From Ferdinandcohnia sp036965045 (GTDB taxonomy: Bacteria; Bacillota; Bacilli; Bacillales; Bacillaceae_L), in assembly GCF_036965045.1 (NCBI RefSeq), contig NZ_JBALOV010000035.1, forward strand, positions 294,347 through 358,346: DNA of 64,000 nucleotides. The letters are read 5' to 3'. The notes beneath the pieces were generated by a model. It did no database searches, was not told the DNA's origin, and saw nothing but the letters and a program-made list of their open reading frames with translations. Positions 38,291-46,348 of the stretch are shown here, one piece after another; the first letter of the stretch is position 1, and every line of letters starts with the position of its first letter. The position numbers were made by a program, and so were the translations under genes.

Positions 38291-39235
38291 TTGGATCAAC
38301 CAATTACAATGAAAAATAATGGACAAATAAATGTGGTTTTGAATGGTGAAAAAAAGAAATTAAAGGTACTGCATTCAACGTCAAAGGAAGCTATTTCAGA
38401 GAAAATCCAAACGAAACATGCGGCTCTTAAAGAAATAGAGGAAGAAATGAGTGCTCTTGTTGGTATGGATGAAATGAAGAAGATGGTTAAAGAAATCTAT
38501 GCATGGATTTATATTAATAAAAAACGTGAAGAACAAGGGCTAAAGGTAGGAAAGCAAGCGCTGCACATGATGTTTAAGGGAAATCCTGGTACAGGTAAGA
38601 CCACGGTCGCCCGCTTACTTGGAAAATTATTTTTACAAATGAATGTTCTTTCAAAAGGGCATCTGATTGAAGCGGAAAGAGCGGATCTTGTCGGGGAATA
38701 CATTGGTCATACTGCACAAAAAACAAGAGATTTAATTAAAAAGGCAATTGGCGGTATATTATTTATTGATGAAGCTTATTCATTGGCTAGAGGTGGAGAA
38801 AAGGATTTTGGTAAAGAAGCAATTGATACATTAGTGAAGCATATGGAGGATAAGCAACACGAATTTGTCTTAATTTTAGCTGGGTATTCAAAAGAAATGG
38901 AACACTTTCTCTCATTGAATCCGGGATTATATTCACGGTTTCCAATTGTTGTTGATTTTCCAGATTATACAGTCGATCAATTGATGGAAATCTCAGCAAA
39001 AATGATGGCTGAACGTGAATATAATTTTAGTCCTGAGGCAGAGCGAAAATTACGTGAACATTTACTTGCTGTTAAAATAGACTCTTACCCAGGTTCCTTT
39101 AGCAATGGTCGTTACGTCCGGAACGTGATTGAAAAATCAATACGTACGCAAGCGATGAGATTATTAATTGATGATACTTACAGTAAACAGGAGCTTCAAA
39201 CAATCAGAACACAAGATTTAATTTTTAAAGAATAA
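38291..39235 (+). CDS. spoVK: stage V sporulation protein K, AAA ATPase
   Basis: This 314-residue CbxX/CfqX-type AAA protein has Walker A GNPGTGKT near 97, Walker B GGILFIDEAYSLARGG near 157, and arginine-rich C-terminal sensor segments. It is required for spore maturation in B. subtilis and made in the mother cell. Start is TTG 38291 with AGAGGTGAG upstream. A CGTATAAT at about 38257 could be a sigma-E or sigma-A -10. It keeps its place between hfq and hflX. Confidence 0.94.
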   Translation: MDQPITMKNNGQINVVLNGEKKKLKVLHSTSKEAISEKIQTKHAALKEIEEEMSALVGMDEMKKMVKEIYAWIYINKKREEQGLKVGKQALHMMFKGNPGTGKTTVARLLGKLFLQMNVLSKGHLIEAERADLVGEYIGHTAQKTRDLIKKAIGGILFIDEAYSLARGGEKDFGKEAIDTLVKHMEDKQHEFVLILAGYSKEMEHFLSLNPGLYSRFPIVVDFPDYTVDQLMEISAKMMAEREYNFSPEAERKLREHLLAVKIDSYPGSFSNGRYVRNVIEKSIRTQAMRLLIDDTYSKQELQTIRTQDLIFKE

Positions 39236-39239
39236 CCGT

Positions 39240-39267
39240 ACCGCCTATTCAACTAGGCGGTTTTTTC
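39240..39267 (+). terminator. intrinsic terminator after spoVK
   Basis: ACCGCCTA / TAGGCGGT with loop TTCAAC and six Ts. Confidence 0.92.
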
Positions 39268-39346
39268 GTCTCAGATTGGTGTAGTTTCAATAAATTTGAT
39301 ATGATAACTAAAGGAAAAAGACCATTCATGAAAGTAGGTAAATTGA

Positions 39347-40612
39347 TTGGCGAACGAACATAAGAAAGAATTAGAAAAAGCCATACTCGTAGGATGTCAG
39401 ACTCAAACCGAAGACGAAAACAGGTTTCAATATTCCCTTGAAGAATTGCAATCATTGACTAAAACAGCAAAGGGTCAGGTTATCATGACAGTGACCCAGA
39501 AGCGGGAACGTGTCCATCCAGCAACTTATATTGGGAAAGGAAAAGTAGAGGAACTTCTTCAGCTCTCAGAAGAATTAGAACCAGACGTCATTATTTTTAA
39601 TGACGAATTATCACCTAGCCAGGTGAGGAATTTATCTTCCAAGCTCGAAGCAAGAGTGATTGACCGAACACAACTCATTCTTGATATATTTGCTTCAAGA
39701 GCGAATTCTAAAGAGGGAAAATTACAGGTCGAATTAGCACAACTTCAATACCTGTTACCACGTCTAACAGGTAAAGGGATTGAGTTATCTAGACTTGGAG
39801 GAGGAATTGGGACCAGGGGGCCCGGTGAAACCAAGCTTGAGACAGACAGACGACATATTCATAAGCGAATCGATGACATTAAAAATCAACTATCAGTCAT
39901 TGTACAGCACCGCGAACGCTATCGTGAACGGAGAAAGAAAAACAATACATATCAAATCGCATTGGTAGGGTATACAAATGCCGGAAAATCAACTTTATTT
40001 AATCGATTGACTGAGGCAGATTCGTTTGAAGAGAACTTATTGTTTGCAACGCTTGACCCGATGACTCGTAAGATGATTCTTCCATGTGGACTAACCACTC
40101 TTTTAACTGATACTGTTGGGTTTATTCAAGACTTGCCAACATCCTTGATCGCTGCATTCCGTTCTACGTTAGAGGAAGTAAAGGAAGCAGATTTAATTGT
40201 CCATGTCGTTGATTCTTCAAATCCGGATTATTTTAATCATGAAAAAACAGTGCTAAAGCTTTTGGATGAATTAGGGGTAGAATCGATTCCTATCTTAACG
40301 CTTTACAATAAAAAAGATAAAGTCCACCCTGATTTTGTGCCGTCATCAACTTCGAAATCCGTTTTAGTTAGTGCGTTTGATGAAAATGATTTAGTGGTGA
40401 TTAAAACAAAGGTGGAGGAATCCATGGTGGAGGAGATGGAAGAATACAAGGTGTCACTACCTAGCTCGGAAGGTAGAATATTAGCTCATTTGAAACAAGA
40501 AACGATCTTAAAAGAACTGCGTTACAATGAAGATTCGGAAAAATATGATTGCACAGGTTTTATTTTTCCTAGTCATTCTTTAATAGGACAACTTAGGGAT
40601 TTTTATTCATAA
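39347..40612 (+). CDS. hflX: ribosome-associated GTPase HflX (YnbA)
   Basis: This 421-residue GTPase splits stalled or stressed ribosomes. The N-terminal HflX domain has HPATYIGKGKVEEL near 52-65, a glycine-rich linker GGGIGTRGPGETKLE near 149, then G1 GYTNAGKST near 207, G3 DTVGFI and G4 NKKD. Start is TTG 39347 with AGGT upstream, so the exact start is a little uncertain. Confidence 0.94.
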   Translation: MANEHKKELEKAILVGCQTQTEDENRFQYSLEELQSLTKTAKGQVIMTVTQKRERVHPATYIGKGKVEELLQLSEELEPDVIIFNDELSPSQVRNLSSKLEARVIDRTQLILDIFASRANSKEGKLQVELAQLQYLLPRLTGKGIELSRLGGGIGTRGPGETKLETDRRHIHKRIDDIKNQLSVIVQHRERYRERRKKNNTYQIALVGYTNAGKSTLFNRLTEADSFEENLLFATLDPMTRKMILPCGLTTLLTDTVGFIQDLPTSLIAAFRSTLEEVKEADLIVHVVDSSNPDYFNHEKTVLKLLDELGVESIPILTLYNKKDKVHPDFVPSSTSKSVLVSAFDENDLVVIKTKVEESMVEEMEEYKVSLPSSEGRILAHLKQETILKELRYNEDSEKYDCTGFIFPSHSLIGQLRDFYS

Positions 40613-40625
40613 AGGGGAAAACATC

Positions 40626-41906
40626 ATGTTTACAGAATTAGATTATGGTAAACTAATTTCAGAATTAGTTGATGAAACAGAAGAACAGATCAAAGAAGTA
40701 CATACAATGATTGAAAAAAATATTGATTATAATCAGTATCGAGTACTGAAAAGCTTTCAAAACAATCGAGTGAGTGATTCTCATTTTATACCATCAACAG
40801 GATATGGGTATGACGATATTGGACGAGATACACTTGAAGCAGTTTACGCCGACCTTTTCGGAGGGGAGGCTGCACTAGTCCGCCAACAAATTATTTCTGG
40901 GACACATGCAATCTCAATCGCACTCTTTGGAGTATTGCGTCCAAATGATGAATTACTTTATATTACTGGGAATCCATATGATACATTAGAAGAAATTGTG
41001 GGGATTCGTGGTTCAGGGAATGGGTCATTAAAGGAATTTCATATAGGCTATAACACGGTCGATTTAACAGCTGAAGGACGACCAGATTATGTAGCTATTA
41101 AAAATGCTATTAATAAAAATACAAAAATGATTGGCATCCAACGATCAAAAGGATATGCAACAAGACCATCCTTCACCATTGCTGAAATAAAAGAAATGAT
41201 TGAATTTGTGAAGGAAATCAAACCTGATGTTGTCGTTTTTGTTGATAATTGCTATGGTGAATTTGTCGAGCGACAAGAGCCTTGTCATGTAGGGGCCGAC
41301 CTAATTGCAGGTTCACTGATTAAAAACCCAGGAGGCGGACTTGCAAAAACAGGCGGCTATTTAGTTGGGAAGAAAGAACTTGTTGAGGCTTGCTCATACC
41401 GTATGACATCTCCAGGAATCGGAGCAGAGGCCGGAGCATCTCTTTATACACTTCAGGAAATGTATCAAGGGTTGTTTCTTTCTCCACATATTGTTGGACA
41501 AGCATTAAAAGGAGCTGTATTTACATCAGCTATTTTAGAAAAAGTCGGCCTGAAAACAGAGCCAAGCTGGGATAGTGAACGTACCGATTTAATTCAATCT
41601 GTTCAATTTGATGACAAGGATAGGATGGTTGCATTTTGTCAGGCTATCCAGTTCGCATCACCAATTAACTCCCATGTAACGCCATATCCAAGCTATATGC
41701 CCGGGTATGAGGATGATGTCATCATGGCTGCAGGGACATTTATTCAAGGTGCAAGCATCGAACTAACAGCGGACGGACCCACTCGTCCACCGTTTGTTGC
41801 ATATGTACAAGGTGGTCTAACTTATTCACATGTAAAAATAGCTATTTGTTTAGCTTTAAATCAATTACTTTCAAAACAACTAATATCCATAAAAACAGAG
41901 GATTAA
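40626..41906 (+). CDS. ynbB: PLP-dependent lyase-like protein (YnbB, aluminium-resistance family)
   Basis: This 426-residue protein of the COG4100 fold-type I PLP family is often annotated as a methionine gamma-lyase-like or aluminium-resistance protein. The PLP lysine is in GGGLAKTGGYLVG or the preceding SLIKNPGGG segment near 232. Its true substrate is not established. It lies 13 bases after hflX with RBS AAAGGGG, so the two are probably one transcript. Confidence 0.9.
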   Translation: MFTELDYGKLISELVDETEEQIKEVHTMIEKNIDYNQYRVLKSFQNNRVSDSHFIPSTGYGYDDIGRDTLEAVYADLFGGEAALVRQQIISGTHAISIALFGVLRPNDELLYITGNPYDTLEEIVGIRGSGNGSLKEFHIGYNTVDLTAEGRPDYVAIKNAINKNTKMIGIQRSKGYATRPSFTIAEIKEMIEFVKEIKPDVVVFVDNCYGEFVERQEPCHVGADLIAGSLIKNPGGGLAKTGGYLVGKKELVEACSYRMTSPGIGAEAGASLYTLQEMYQGLFLSPHIVGQALKGAVFTSAILEKVGLKTEPSWDSERTDLIQSVQFDDKDRMVAFCQAIQFASPINSHVTPYPSYMPGYEDDVIMAAGTFIQGASIELTADGPTRPPFVAYVQGGLTYSHVKIAICLALNQLLSKQLISIKTED

Positions 41907-41922
41907 TCCCTCTGTTTTTTAT
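41892..41922 (+). terminator. intrinsic terminator overlapping the ynbB stop
   Basis: AAACAGAGG / CCCTCTGTTT with six Ts; the stop codon of ynbB is in the loop. Confidence 0.85.
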
Positions 41923-41931
41923 TAATTTCCA

Positions 41932-41948
41932 TGTCAGAATATCTAACA
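41932..41948 (+). promoter_or_regulatory. GlnR/TnrA box 1
   Basis: TGTCAGAATATCTAACA is an exact match to TGTNA-N7-TNACA, the nitrogen-control site shared by GlnR and TnrA. Confidence 0.88.
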
Positions 41949-41953
41949 TGAAC

Positions 41954-41982
41954 TTGACAGAATATCTAACATCATTTAAAAT
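41954..41982 (+). promoter_or_regulatory. sigma-A promoter of glnRA with GlnR/TnrA box 2
   Basis: TTGACA (41954-41959), 17 bases, TAAAAT (41977-41982). Box 2, TGACAGAATATCTAACA (41955-41971), has one change from consensus and covers the -35. It lies 23 bases, about two helical turns, after box 1. GlnR bound here would block polymerase directly. Confidence 0.88.
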
Positions 41983-42012
41983 CAACTTATTCTTTGCAAA
42001 GGAGGCTCCCAT

Positions 42013-42414
42013 ATGAGTGATGAGATTCGACGTTCTATGCCACTCTTTCCGATAGGAATTGTTATGCAATTAACTGAATTATCTGCCCGACAAATCCGTT
42101 ATTATGAGGAAAATGGGCTGATTTCTCCTGCAAGAACTGAAACAAATCGAAGACTCTATTCGTTTAATGACGTTGATCGATTACTTGAAATCAAAAGCTT
42201 GATCGAACAAAAAGTTAATCTCGCAGGAATTAAACAAATTTTCGCAGTTCAAAAACAACAACCAATCGTTGAAGAAAAACCTGTTGAGCCTGTGAAACAT
42301 GAAATATCTAATTCTGAGTTGAGAAGATTGCTGAGAAATGAATTGCTTCAAGCAGGAAGATTTAAAAAGCAATCAGGTCCTCATCATAATGATATGTCGA
42401 GATTTTTTCATTAA
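42013..42414 (+). CDS. glnR: glutamine synthetase repressor GlnR
   Basis: This 133-residue MerR-family regulator has the helix-turn-helix and wing in MQLTELSARQIRYYEENGLI...RLYSFNDVDRL. Its flexible C-terminal tail senses feedback-inhibited glutamine synthetase. Its own promoter carries two GlnR/TnrA boxes. RBS is AAAGGAGG. It is 53 bases upstream of glnA, in one operon. Confidence 0.96.
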   Translation: MSDEIRRSMPLFPIGIVMQLTELSARQIRYYEENGLISPARTETNRRLYSFNDVDRLLEIKSLIEQKVNLAGIKQIFAVQKQQPIVEEKPVEPVKHEISNSELRRLLRNELLQAGRFKKQSGPHHNDMSRFFH

Positions 42415-42467
42415 GGATGAATATGTAACTAACTATACTTACAACAAGGTTTGGGGAGGAAAACTTA

Positions 42468-43802
42468 ATGTCCAAATATACGAAAGATGATATTTTTCGT
42501 TTAGCAAATGAAGAGAATGTAAAATTTATACGTTTACAATTCACAGACATTCTTGGAACAATTAAAAATGTTGAAATTCCTGTAAGTCAATTAGAAAAAG
42601 CATTAAGTAATAAAATGATGTTTGATGGCTCTTCAATTGAAGGCTTTGTACGTATCGAAGAATCAGATATGTACCTATTCCCTGATTTAGATACCTGGGT
42701 CGTATTCCCATGGACTGCTGAAAAAGGGAAGGTTGCTCGTTTAATTTGTGATATCCATAATGCAGATGGTACGCCATTTGAGGGTGACCCGCGCAATAAC
42801 TTAAAGAGAGTCTTAAGAGAAATGGAAGAGCTAGGATTTACAAATTTCAACCTCGGACCTGAACCTGAATTTTTCTTATTCAAATTAGATCAAAAAGGTG
42901 AACCTACGCTTGAGCTAAATGATAATGGAGGATACTTCGATTTAGCCCCAACCGACCTCGGTGAAAACTGCCGTCGTGATATCGTCCTGGAGCTTGAGGA
43001 AATGGGCTTTGAAATTGAAGCGTCTCACCATGAGGTAGCACCTGGTCAGCATGAGATTGATTTTAAATATGAAGATGCTCTTACAGCTTGTGATGAAATT
43101 CAAACATTTAAACTCGTTGTTAAAACCATTGCCCGCAAGCACGGATTACACGCAACGTTTATGCCAAAGCCATTGTTTGGTGTAGCTGGTTCAGGAATGC
43201 ACTGTAACCTTTCATTATTTAAAGGTAATGAAAATGCATTTTTTGAACCGAATGCCGACCTTCAATTAAGTGATAACGCAAGACACTTTATTGCCGGTAT
43301 TTTAAAACATGCACCTAATTTTACAGCTGTTACAAATCCAACAGTAAACTCATATAAACGCTTAGTACCTGGTTATGAAGCACCTTGTTATGTGGCTTGG
43401 TCAGCTCAAAATAGAAGTCCGCTTGTTCGTATCCCAGCTTCTCGTGGGCTAAGCACGCGTGTTGAAGTCCGTTCCGTCGACCCATCTGCAAATCCTTATA
43501 TGGCAATGGCTGTATTATTAGCAGCTGGCTTAGATGGTATTAAGAACAAACTTACACCACCGGCACCTGTTGACAGAAATATTTATGTCATGAACGCAGA
43601 GGAGCGTAATGAAGCAGGAATTGTGGATTTACCACCAACTTTAGCACTGGCATTAGAAAAGTTAAAACAGGATGAAGTGTTAATTAATGCTCTAGGCGGA
43701 CATCTGTTCGAACACTTTATCGAAGCGAAAGAGATTGAATGGGATATGTTCCGTACACAAGTGCACCCTTGGGAACGTGAGCAATATATGACGATGTATT
43801 AA
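42468..43802 (+). CDS. glnA: type I glutamine synthetase
   Basis: This 444-residue enzyme makes glutamine from glutamate and ammonia with ATP. Motifs include MFDGSSIEGF near 46, GPEPEFFLF near 129, VAGSGMHCN and the loop with NRSPLVRIP. It is the Bacillus GSI-alpha form, which also controls GlnR and TnrA by protein contact; there is no adenylylation-site tyrosine motif. RBS GGGGAGG. Confidence 0.98.
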   Translation: MSKYTKDDIFRLANEENVKFIRLQFTDILGTIKNVEIPVSQLEKALSNKMMFDGSSIEGFVRIEESDMYLFPDLDTWVVFPWTAEKGKVARLICDIHNADGTPFEGDPRNNLKRVLREMEELGFTNFNLGPEPEFFLFKLDQKGEPTLELNDNGGYFDLAPTDLGENCRRDIVLELEEMGFEIEASHHEVAPGQHEIDFKYEDALTACDEIQTFKLVVKTIARKHGLHATFMPKPLFGVAGSGMHCNLSLFKGNENAFFEPNADLQLSDNARHFIAGILKHAPNFTAVTNPTVNSYKRLVPGYEAPCYVAWSAQNRSPLVRIPASRGLSTRVEVRSVDPSANPYMAMAVLLAAGLDGIKNKLTPPAPVDRNIYVMNAEERNEAGIVDLPPTLALALEKLKQDEVLINALGGHLFEHFIEAKEIEWDMFRTQVHPWEREQYMTMY

Positions 43803-43810
43803 TAGAGATG

Positions 43811-43843
43811 AACCCTTGACACTATTGATGTTGAGGGTTTTTG
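43811..43843 (+). terminator. intrinsic terminator after glnA
   Basis: AACCCTTGACA / TGTTGAGGGTT with two wobble pairs, followed by TTTGTT. Confidence 0.8.
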
Positions 43844-43857
43844 TTGCTCGGAAATAC

Positions 43858-43887
43858 AAAAAAGCCAGGTTAGTTAGTTAACCTGGT
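43858..43887 (-). terminator. intrinsic terminator of the catalase gene
   Basis: Read on the minus strand, ACCAGGTTA / TAACCTGGCT ends in six Ts. It lies between the convergent glnA and catalase genes. Confidence 0.85.
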
Positions 43888-43908
43888 TAATTACACTTCG
43901 AATTAGTT

Positions 43909-44763
43909 TTATTCATTTAAATCATGTAAACCAGGACTATGTTCGTTAGGCATCTCCGGCATTTCTGGTATAGGATATCCCTGTGGTGGTGGTACAACTT
44001 GAAGAGTACCATCATTACGGCTTGGAGACTCCCCTTGAAATATCTGACCAATTAAAGTGTCATCCAATCTAAAATTAAATTGTGCATTATGAAATCCCAT
44101 TTCAACATATTTACGGCACTCTGGATATTTATTAATATCATAGTTTGGCACCGGGAAAATTTTTGCCCAATCTACACCAAGAGTCTCTAATGCTTTTGCA
44201 AACGCATTTTGATGGGCATTATCTCTTACAATTAAGAAAGCTAGTGTTTCTCTAAAGGTTTTATTTGAACTCATCTCATATATCCGTGATTTTTGAAGAA
44301 CACCTGTAGATTCTAAGACAAGATTATCTAATAAATCGCTTATTAAGTTGCCATGGCTGTATACATAGTTTCCATTCCAAGGATTACCCGCAGCGTCTAC
44401 TGGCAATGAAGATTGTGCTCCCATAATAAAGTGATGCGGATTTGCATGTTTGATTGCTTCTTCAAGCGGTGCACCAGTCGCACCTTCGGAACCCACTGCA
44501 TTTTCCCCTGCGCCATTTAGGAGTTGATTGATAGTAGTTTGAACTAGCTCGACATGACTAATTTCTTCTAGAAACACACCTCTTATTAAATCACGGTACT
44601 GTTTTTGGTTTCCGCGGAAGTTTGAACTTTGGAAAAAGAACTGCATCATCGTCCGCATTTCACCAAATCTTCCCCCCAAGGTTTCTTGTAAAACTTTGGC
44701 TGCAGATGGATCAGGCTTATCGGGGACAATAATATTAATCAAGTCTTCACGATAAAAGTACAT
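43909..44763 (-). CDS. manganese catalase-family protein
   Basis: This 284-residue ferritin-like protein should hold a dimanganese centre. Ligand-type residues appear in GGRFGEMRTMMQFF, EEISHVELVQ and RDNAHQNAF, spaced as in Mn catalases. The C-terminal PPPQGYPIPEMPEMPNEHSP tail is proline-rich. It degrades hydrogen peroxide; spore-coat relatives (CotJC) exist, so a spore role is possible. It is inserted between glnA and lexA on the opposite strand. AGGAGGG precedes the ATG. Confidence 0.9.
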   Translation of the reverse strand: MYFYREDLINIIVPDKPDPSAAKVLQETLGGRFGEMRTMMQFFFQSSNFRGNQKQYRDLIRGVFLEEISHVELVQTTINQLLNGAGENAVGSEGATGAPLEEAIKHANPHHFIMGAQSSLPVDAAGNPWNGNYVYSHGNLISDLLDNLVLESTGVLQKSRIYEMSSNKTFRETLAFLIVRDNAHQNAFAKALETLGVDWAKIFPVPNYDINKYPECRKYVEMGFHNAQFNFRLDDTLIGQIFQGESPSRNDGTLQVVPPPQGYPIPEMPEMPNEHSPGLHDLNE

Positions 44764-44954
44764 GTATGGATTTACCCTCCTTTTTTGAATTCCTCCGTAT
44801 ATTACCCTTCCATCACTAGATTATTCTAAAATAGCAACTTTGAAAATTAAAGGTATAGTCCTATGGTAAAAGTTCATTAGGAGTTGCAATTCGTGGCTTG
44901 TATTATACATAAAGTAGGTAAATAACTTACTTGAACCTACGAGAATCTTCTACA

Positions 44955-44988
44955 TAAAAAGGACCACTTCAAAAAGAAATGGTCCTTT
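44955..44988 (-). terminator. intrinsic terminator of lexA
   Basis: On the minus strand, AAAGGACCA / TGGTCCTTT ends in Ts. Confidence 0.85.
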
Positions 44989-44994
44989 AACTTA

Positions 44995-45621
44995 TTAATG
45001 AATCGCACGATATACACCGATGACTTTACCTAGAATAGATACATTCTTTAAAATAATCGGTTCAAGCATTGAGTTTTCTGGCTGGAGGCGAATATGATCT
45101 TTTTCTTTAAAGAAACGCTTTACAGTTGCTTCATCTTCTTCTGTCATTGCCACAACAATATCCCCGTTGTTTGCTGCATGCTGTTGTCTAACAATGACAT
45201 AGTCCCCATCAAGGATTCCAGCTTCAATCATACTATCACCCATAATTTCAAGCATAAAGATTTGGTCATCGTGGGCAGCAAAACGATCAGGTAATGGAAA
45301 ATACTCCTCAATATTTTCAACTGCAGTGATTGGTTGACCTGCTGTAACCTTACCGATAACCGGAACATTGATAACATTAGCTGTTGGGATTGTATCATTT
45401 GTATCTACTTGTAAAATTTCAATTGCACGAGGCTTTGTCGGGTCTCTTCTGATTAATCCTTTGCTTTCAAGTCTAGATAAATGCCCATGGACTGTAGAGC
45501 TGGAAGCTAGCCCCACAGCCTCTCCAATTTCTCTTACTGAAGGTGGGTAGCCCTTATCTTTTACTTCCTGTTTAATGTAATTCAATATGTCCTGCTGTCG
45601 TTTTGAAAGCTTTGTTGTCAT
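44995..45621 (-). CDS. lexA: SOS repressor LexA (DinR)
   Basis: This 208-residue repressor has an N-terminal winged helix and a C-terminal S24 peptidase domain. The self-cleavage bond is A94-G95 (KVTAGQP), with catalytic serine S130 (GDSM) and lysine K168 (ATVKRFF). Contact with RecA filaments induces cleavage. Its promoter (TTGTAT-17-TATACT, minus strand) is overlapped by a LexA box, which gives autorepression. It is divergent from the micro-peptide gene at 45858. Confidence 0.97.
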   Translation of the reverse strand: MTTKLSKRQQDILNYIKQEVKDKGYPPSVREIGEAVGLASSSTVHGHLSRLESKGLIRRDPTKPRAIEILQVDTNDTIPTANVINVPVIGKVTAGQPITAVENIEEYFPLPDRFAAHDDQIFMLEIMGDSMIEAGILDGDYVIVRQQHAANNGDIVVAMTEEDEATVKRFFKEKDHIRLQPENSMLEPIILKNVSILGKVIGVYRAIH

Positions 45622-45732
45622 CTACGCTCATCCCCTTGCTTTTTTATTTTTTTATATGTATCTAATTCTCATTCTTCATTATGTTCGGTTATTTGGCTTT
45701 TGTGTTCGACAAATACCGAATTTGTTAAGTAG

Positions 45733-45761
45733 AGTATAGCATGTTTTAGTAGATTATACAA
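45733..45761 (-). promoter_or_regulatory. sigma-A promoter of lexA
   Basis: On the minus strand, TTGTAT, 17 bases, TATACT. Confidence 0.7.
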
Positions 45762-45772
45762 ACATAAGTTCG
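45759..45772 (-). promoter_or_regulatory. LexA box 1 (lexA side)
   Basis: On the minus strand, CGAACTTATGTTTG matches the LexA consensus with one purine position off. It overlaps the -35 box of lexA. Confidence 0.8.
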
Positions 45773-45780
45773 AATTGTTG

Positions 45781-45810
45781 TTGACACAAAACATTTGTTC
45801 GATATATAAT
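45781..45810 (+). promoter_or_regulatory. sigma-A promoter of the micro-peptide gene with LexA box 2
   Basis: TTGACA (45781-45786), 18 bases, TATAAT (45805-45810). LexA box 2 lies between them: on the minus strand CGAACAAATGTTTT at 45788-45801. Confidence 0.82.
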
Positions 45811-45824
45811 AAAAACAACAAATA

Positions 45825-45838
45825 CGAACAAACATTCT
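45825..45838 (+). promoter_or_regulatory. LexA box 3 (micro-peptide side)
   Basis: CGAACAAACATTCT follows the LexA consensus with two changes. It lies just downstream of the predicted transcription start. Confidence 0.6.
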
Positions 45839-45857
45839 GTATAGGAGTGGAAATGAC

Positions 45858-45944
45858 ATGTTTAAAAAATTACAAGGCGGATTCATCTATTATGTATTAT
45901 TTGTTTTATTAAGTATGGGAATGGTTTTTATCACTGCAAGTTAA
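45858..45944 (+). CDS. 28-residue single-span membrane peptide in the yneA position
   Basis: The frame starts MFKKLQGGF and has one hydrophobic span (about residues 9-26) ending ITAS. AGGAGTGG lies seven bases before the ATG. A strong sigma-A promoter with two LexA boxes lies upstream. In B. subtilis this place holds yneA, a ~105-residue SOS division inhibitor with one span and a LysM domain; no LysM coding follows here. It may be a minimal SOS division inhibitor or a remnant of yneA. Function is inferred from position only. Confidence 0.65.
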   Translation: MFKKLQGGFIYYVLFVLLSMGMVFITAS

Positions 45945-46031
45945 ATGAAGGAAAGTGGAATACTTGTAAAAAATCTTTTCATCTAGTACTATGAACTATG
46001 ATTTAGAAAAGATGATACAAGGAGAAATATT

Positions 46032-46262
46032 ATGCTTTCAAAAGATAAACTTAATCGGATCAATGCTCTTGCAAAAAAAGCAAAGTCAGTTGGTCTTTCA
46101 GATAAAGAAAAAGAAGAACAACAAGAGCTAAGACAAGAGTATTTACGTGTTTTTAGAAGTTCAATGACAAATACATTACATTCCGTAACAGTGGTAGATC
46201 CAGAGGGAAATGATGTAACCCCTGAAAAATTAAAAGAGAGTAAACGGAAAAGATTGCATTAA
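46032..46262 (+). CDS. ynzC: DUF896 protein (YnzC)
   Basis: This 76-residue, highly charged two-helix protein of the UPF0291/DUF896 family has LNRINALAKKAKS at the N-terminus and RLH near the end. Its function is unknown, and it is usually SOS-linked by location near lexA. RBS AAGGAG. yneB (resolvase-like), expected between yneA and ynzC in B. subtilis, is missing. Confidence 0.92.
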   Translation: MLSKDKLNRINALAKKAKSVGLSDKEKEEQQELRQEYLRVFRSSMTNTLHSVTVVDPEGNDVTPEKLKESKRKRLH

Positions 46263-46264
46263 TA

Positions 46265-46300
46265 AAGAATACATAGACTTCTATGTATTCTTTTCTTTTT
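46265..46300 (+). terminator. intrinsic terminator after ynzC
   Basis: AGAATACATAGA / TCTATGTATTCT with a two-base centre and a T-rich tail. Confidence 0.85.
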
Positions 46301-46348
46301 GTGCATACTACATAAGAACCGACTATCTTTTGAAAGGATGTTTTGTTT

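Noticed and set aside
45680..45725. Further LexA boxes nearer lexA
   Set aside because: The GTTCG and CGAAT half-sites there are wrongly oriented or spaced for the CGAAC-N4-GTTYG pattern.
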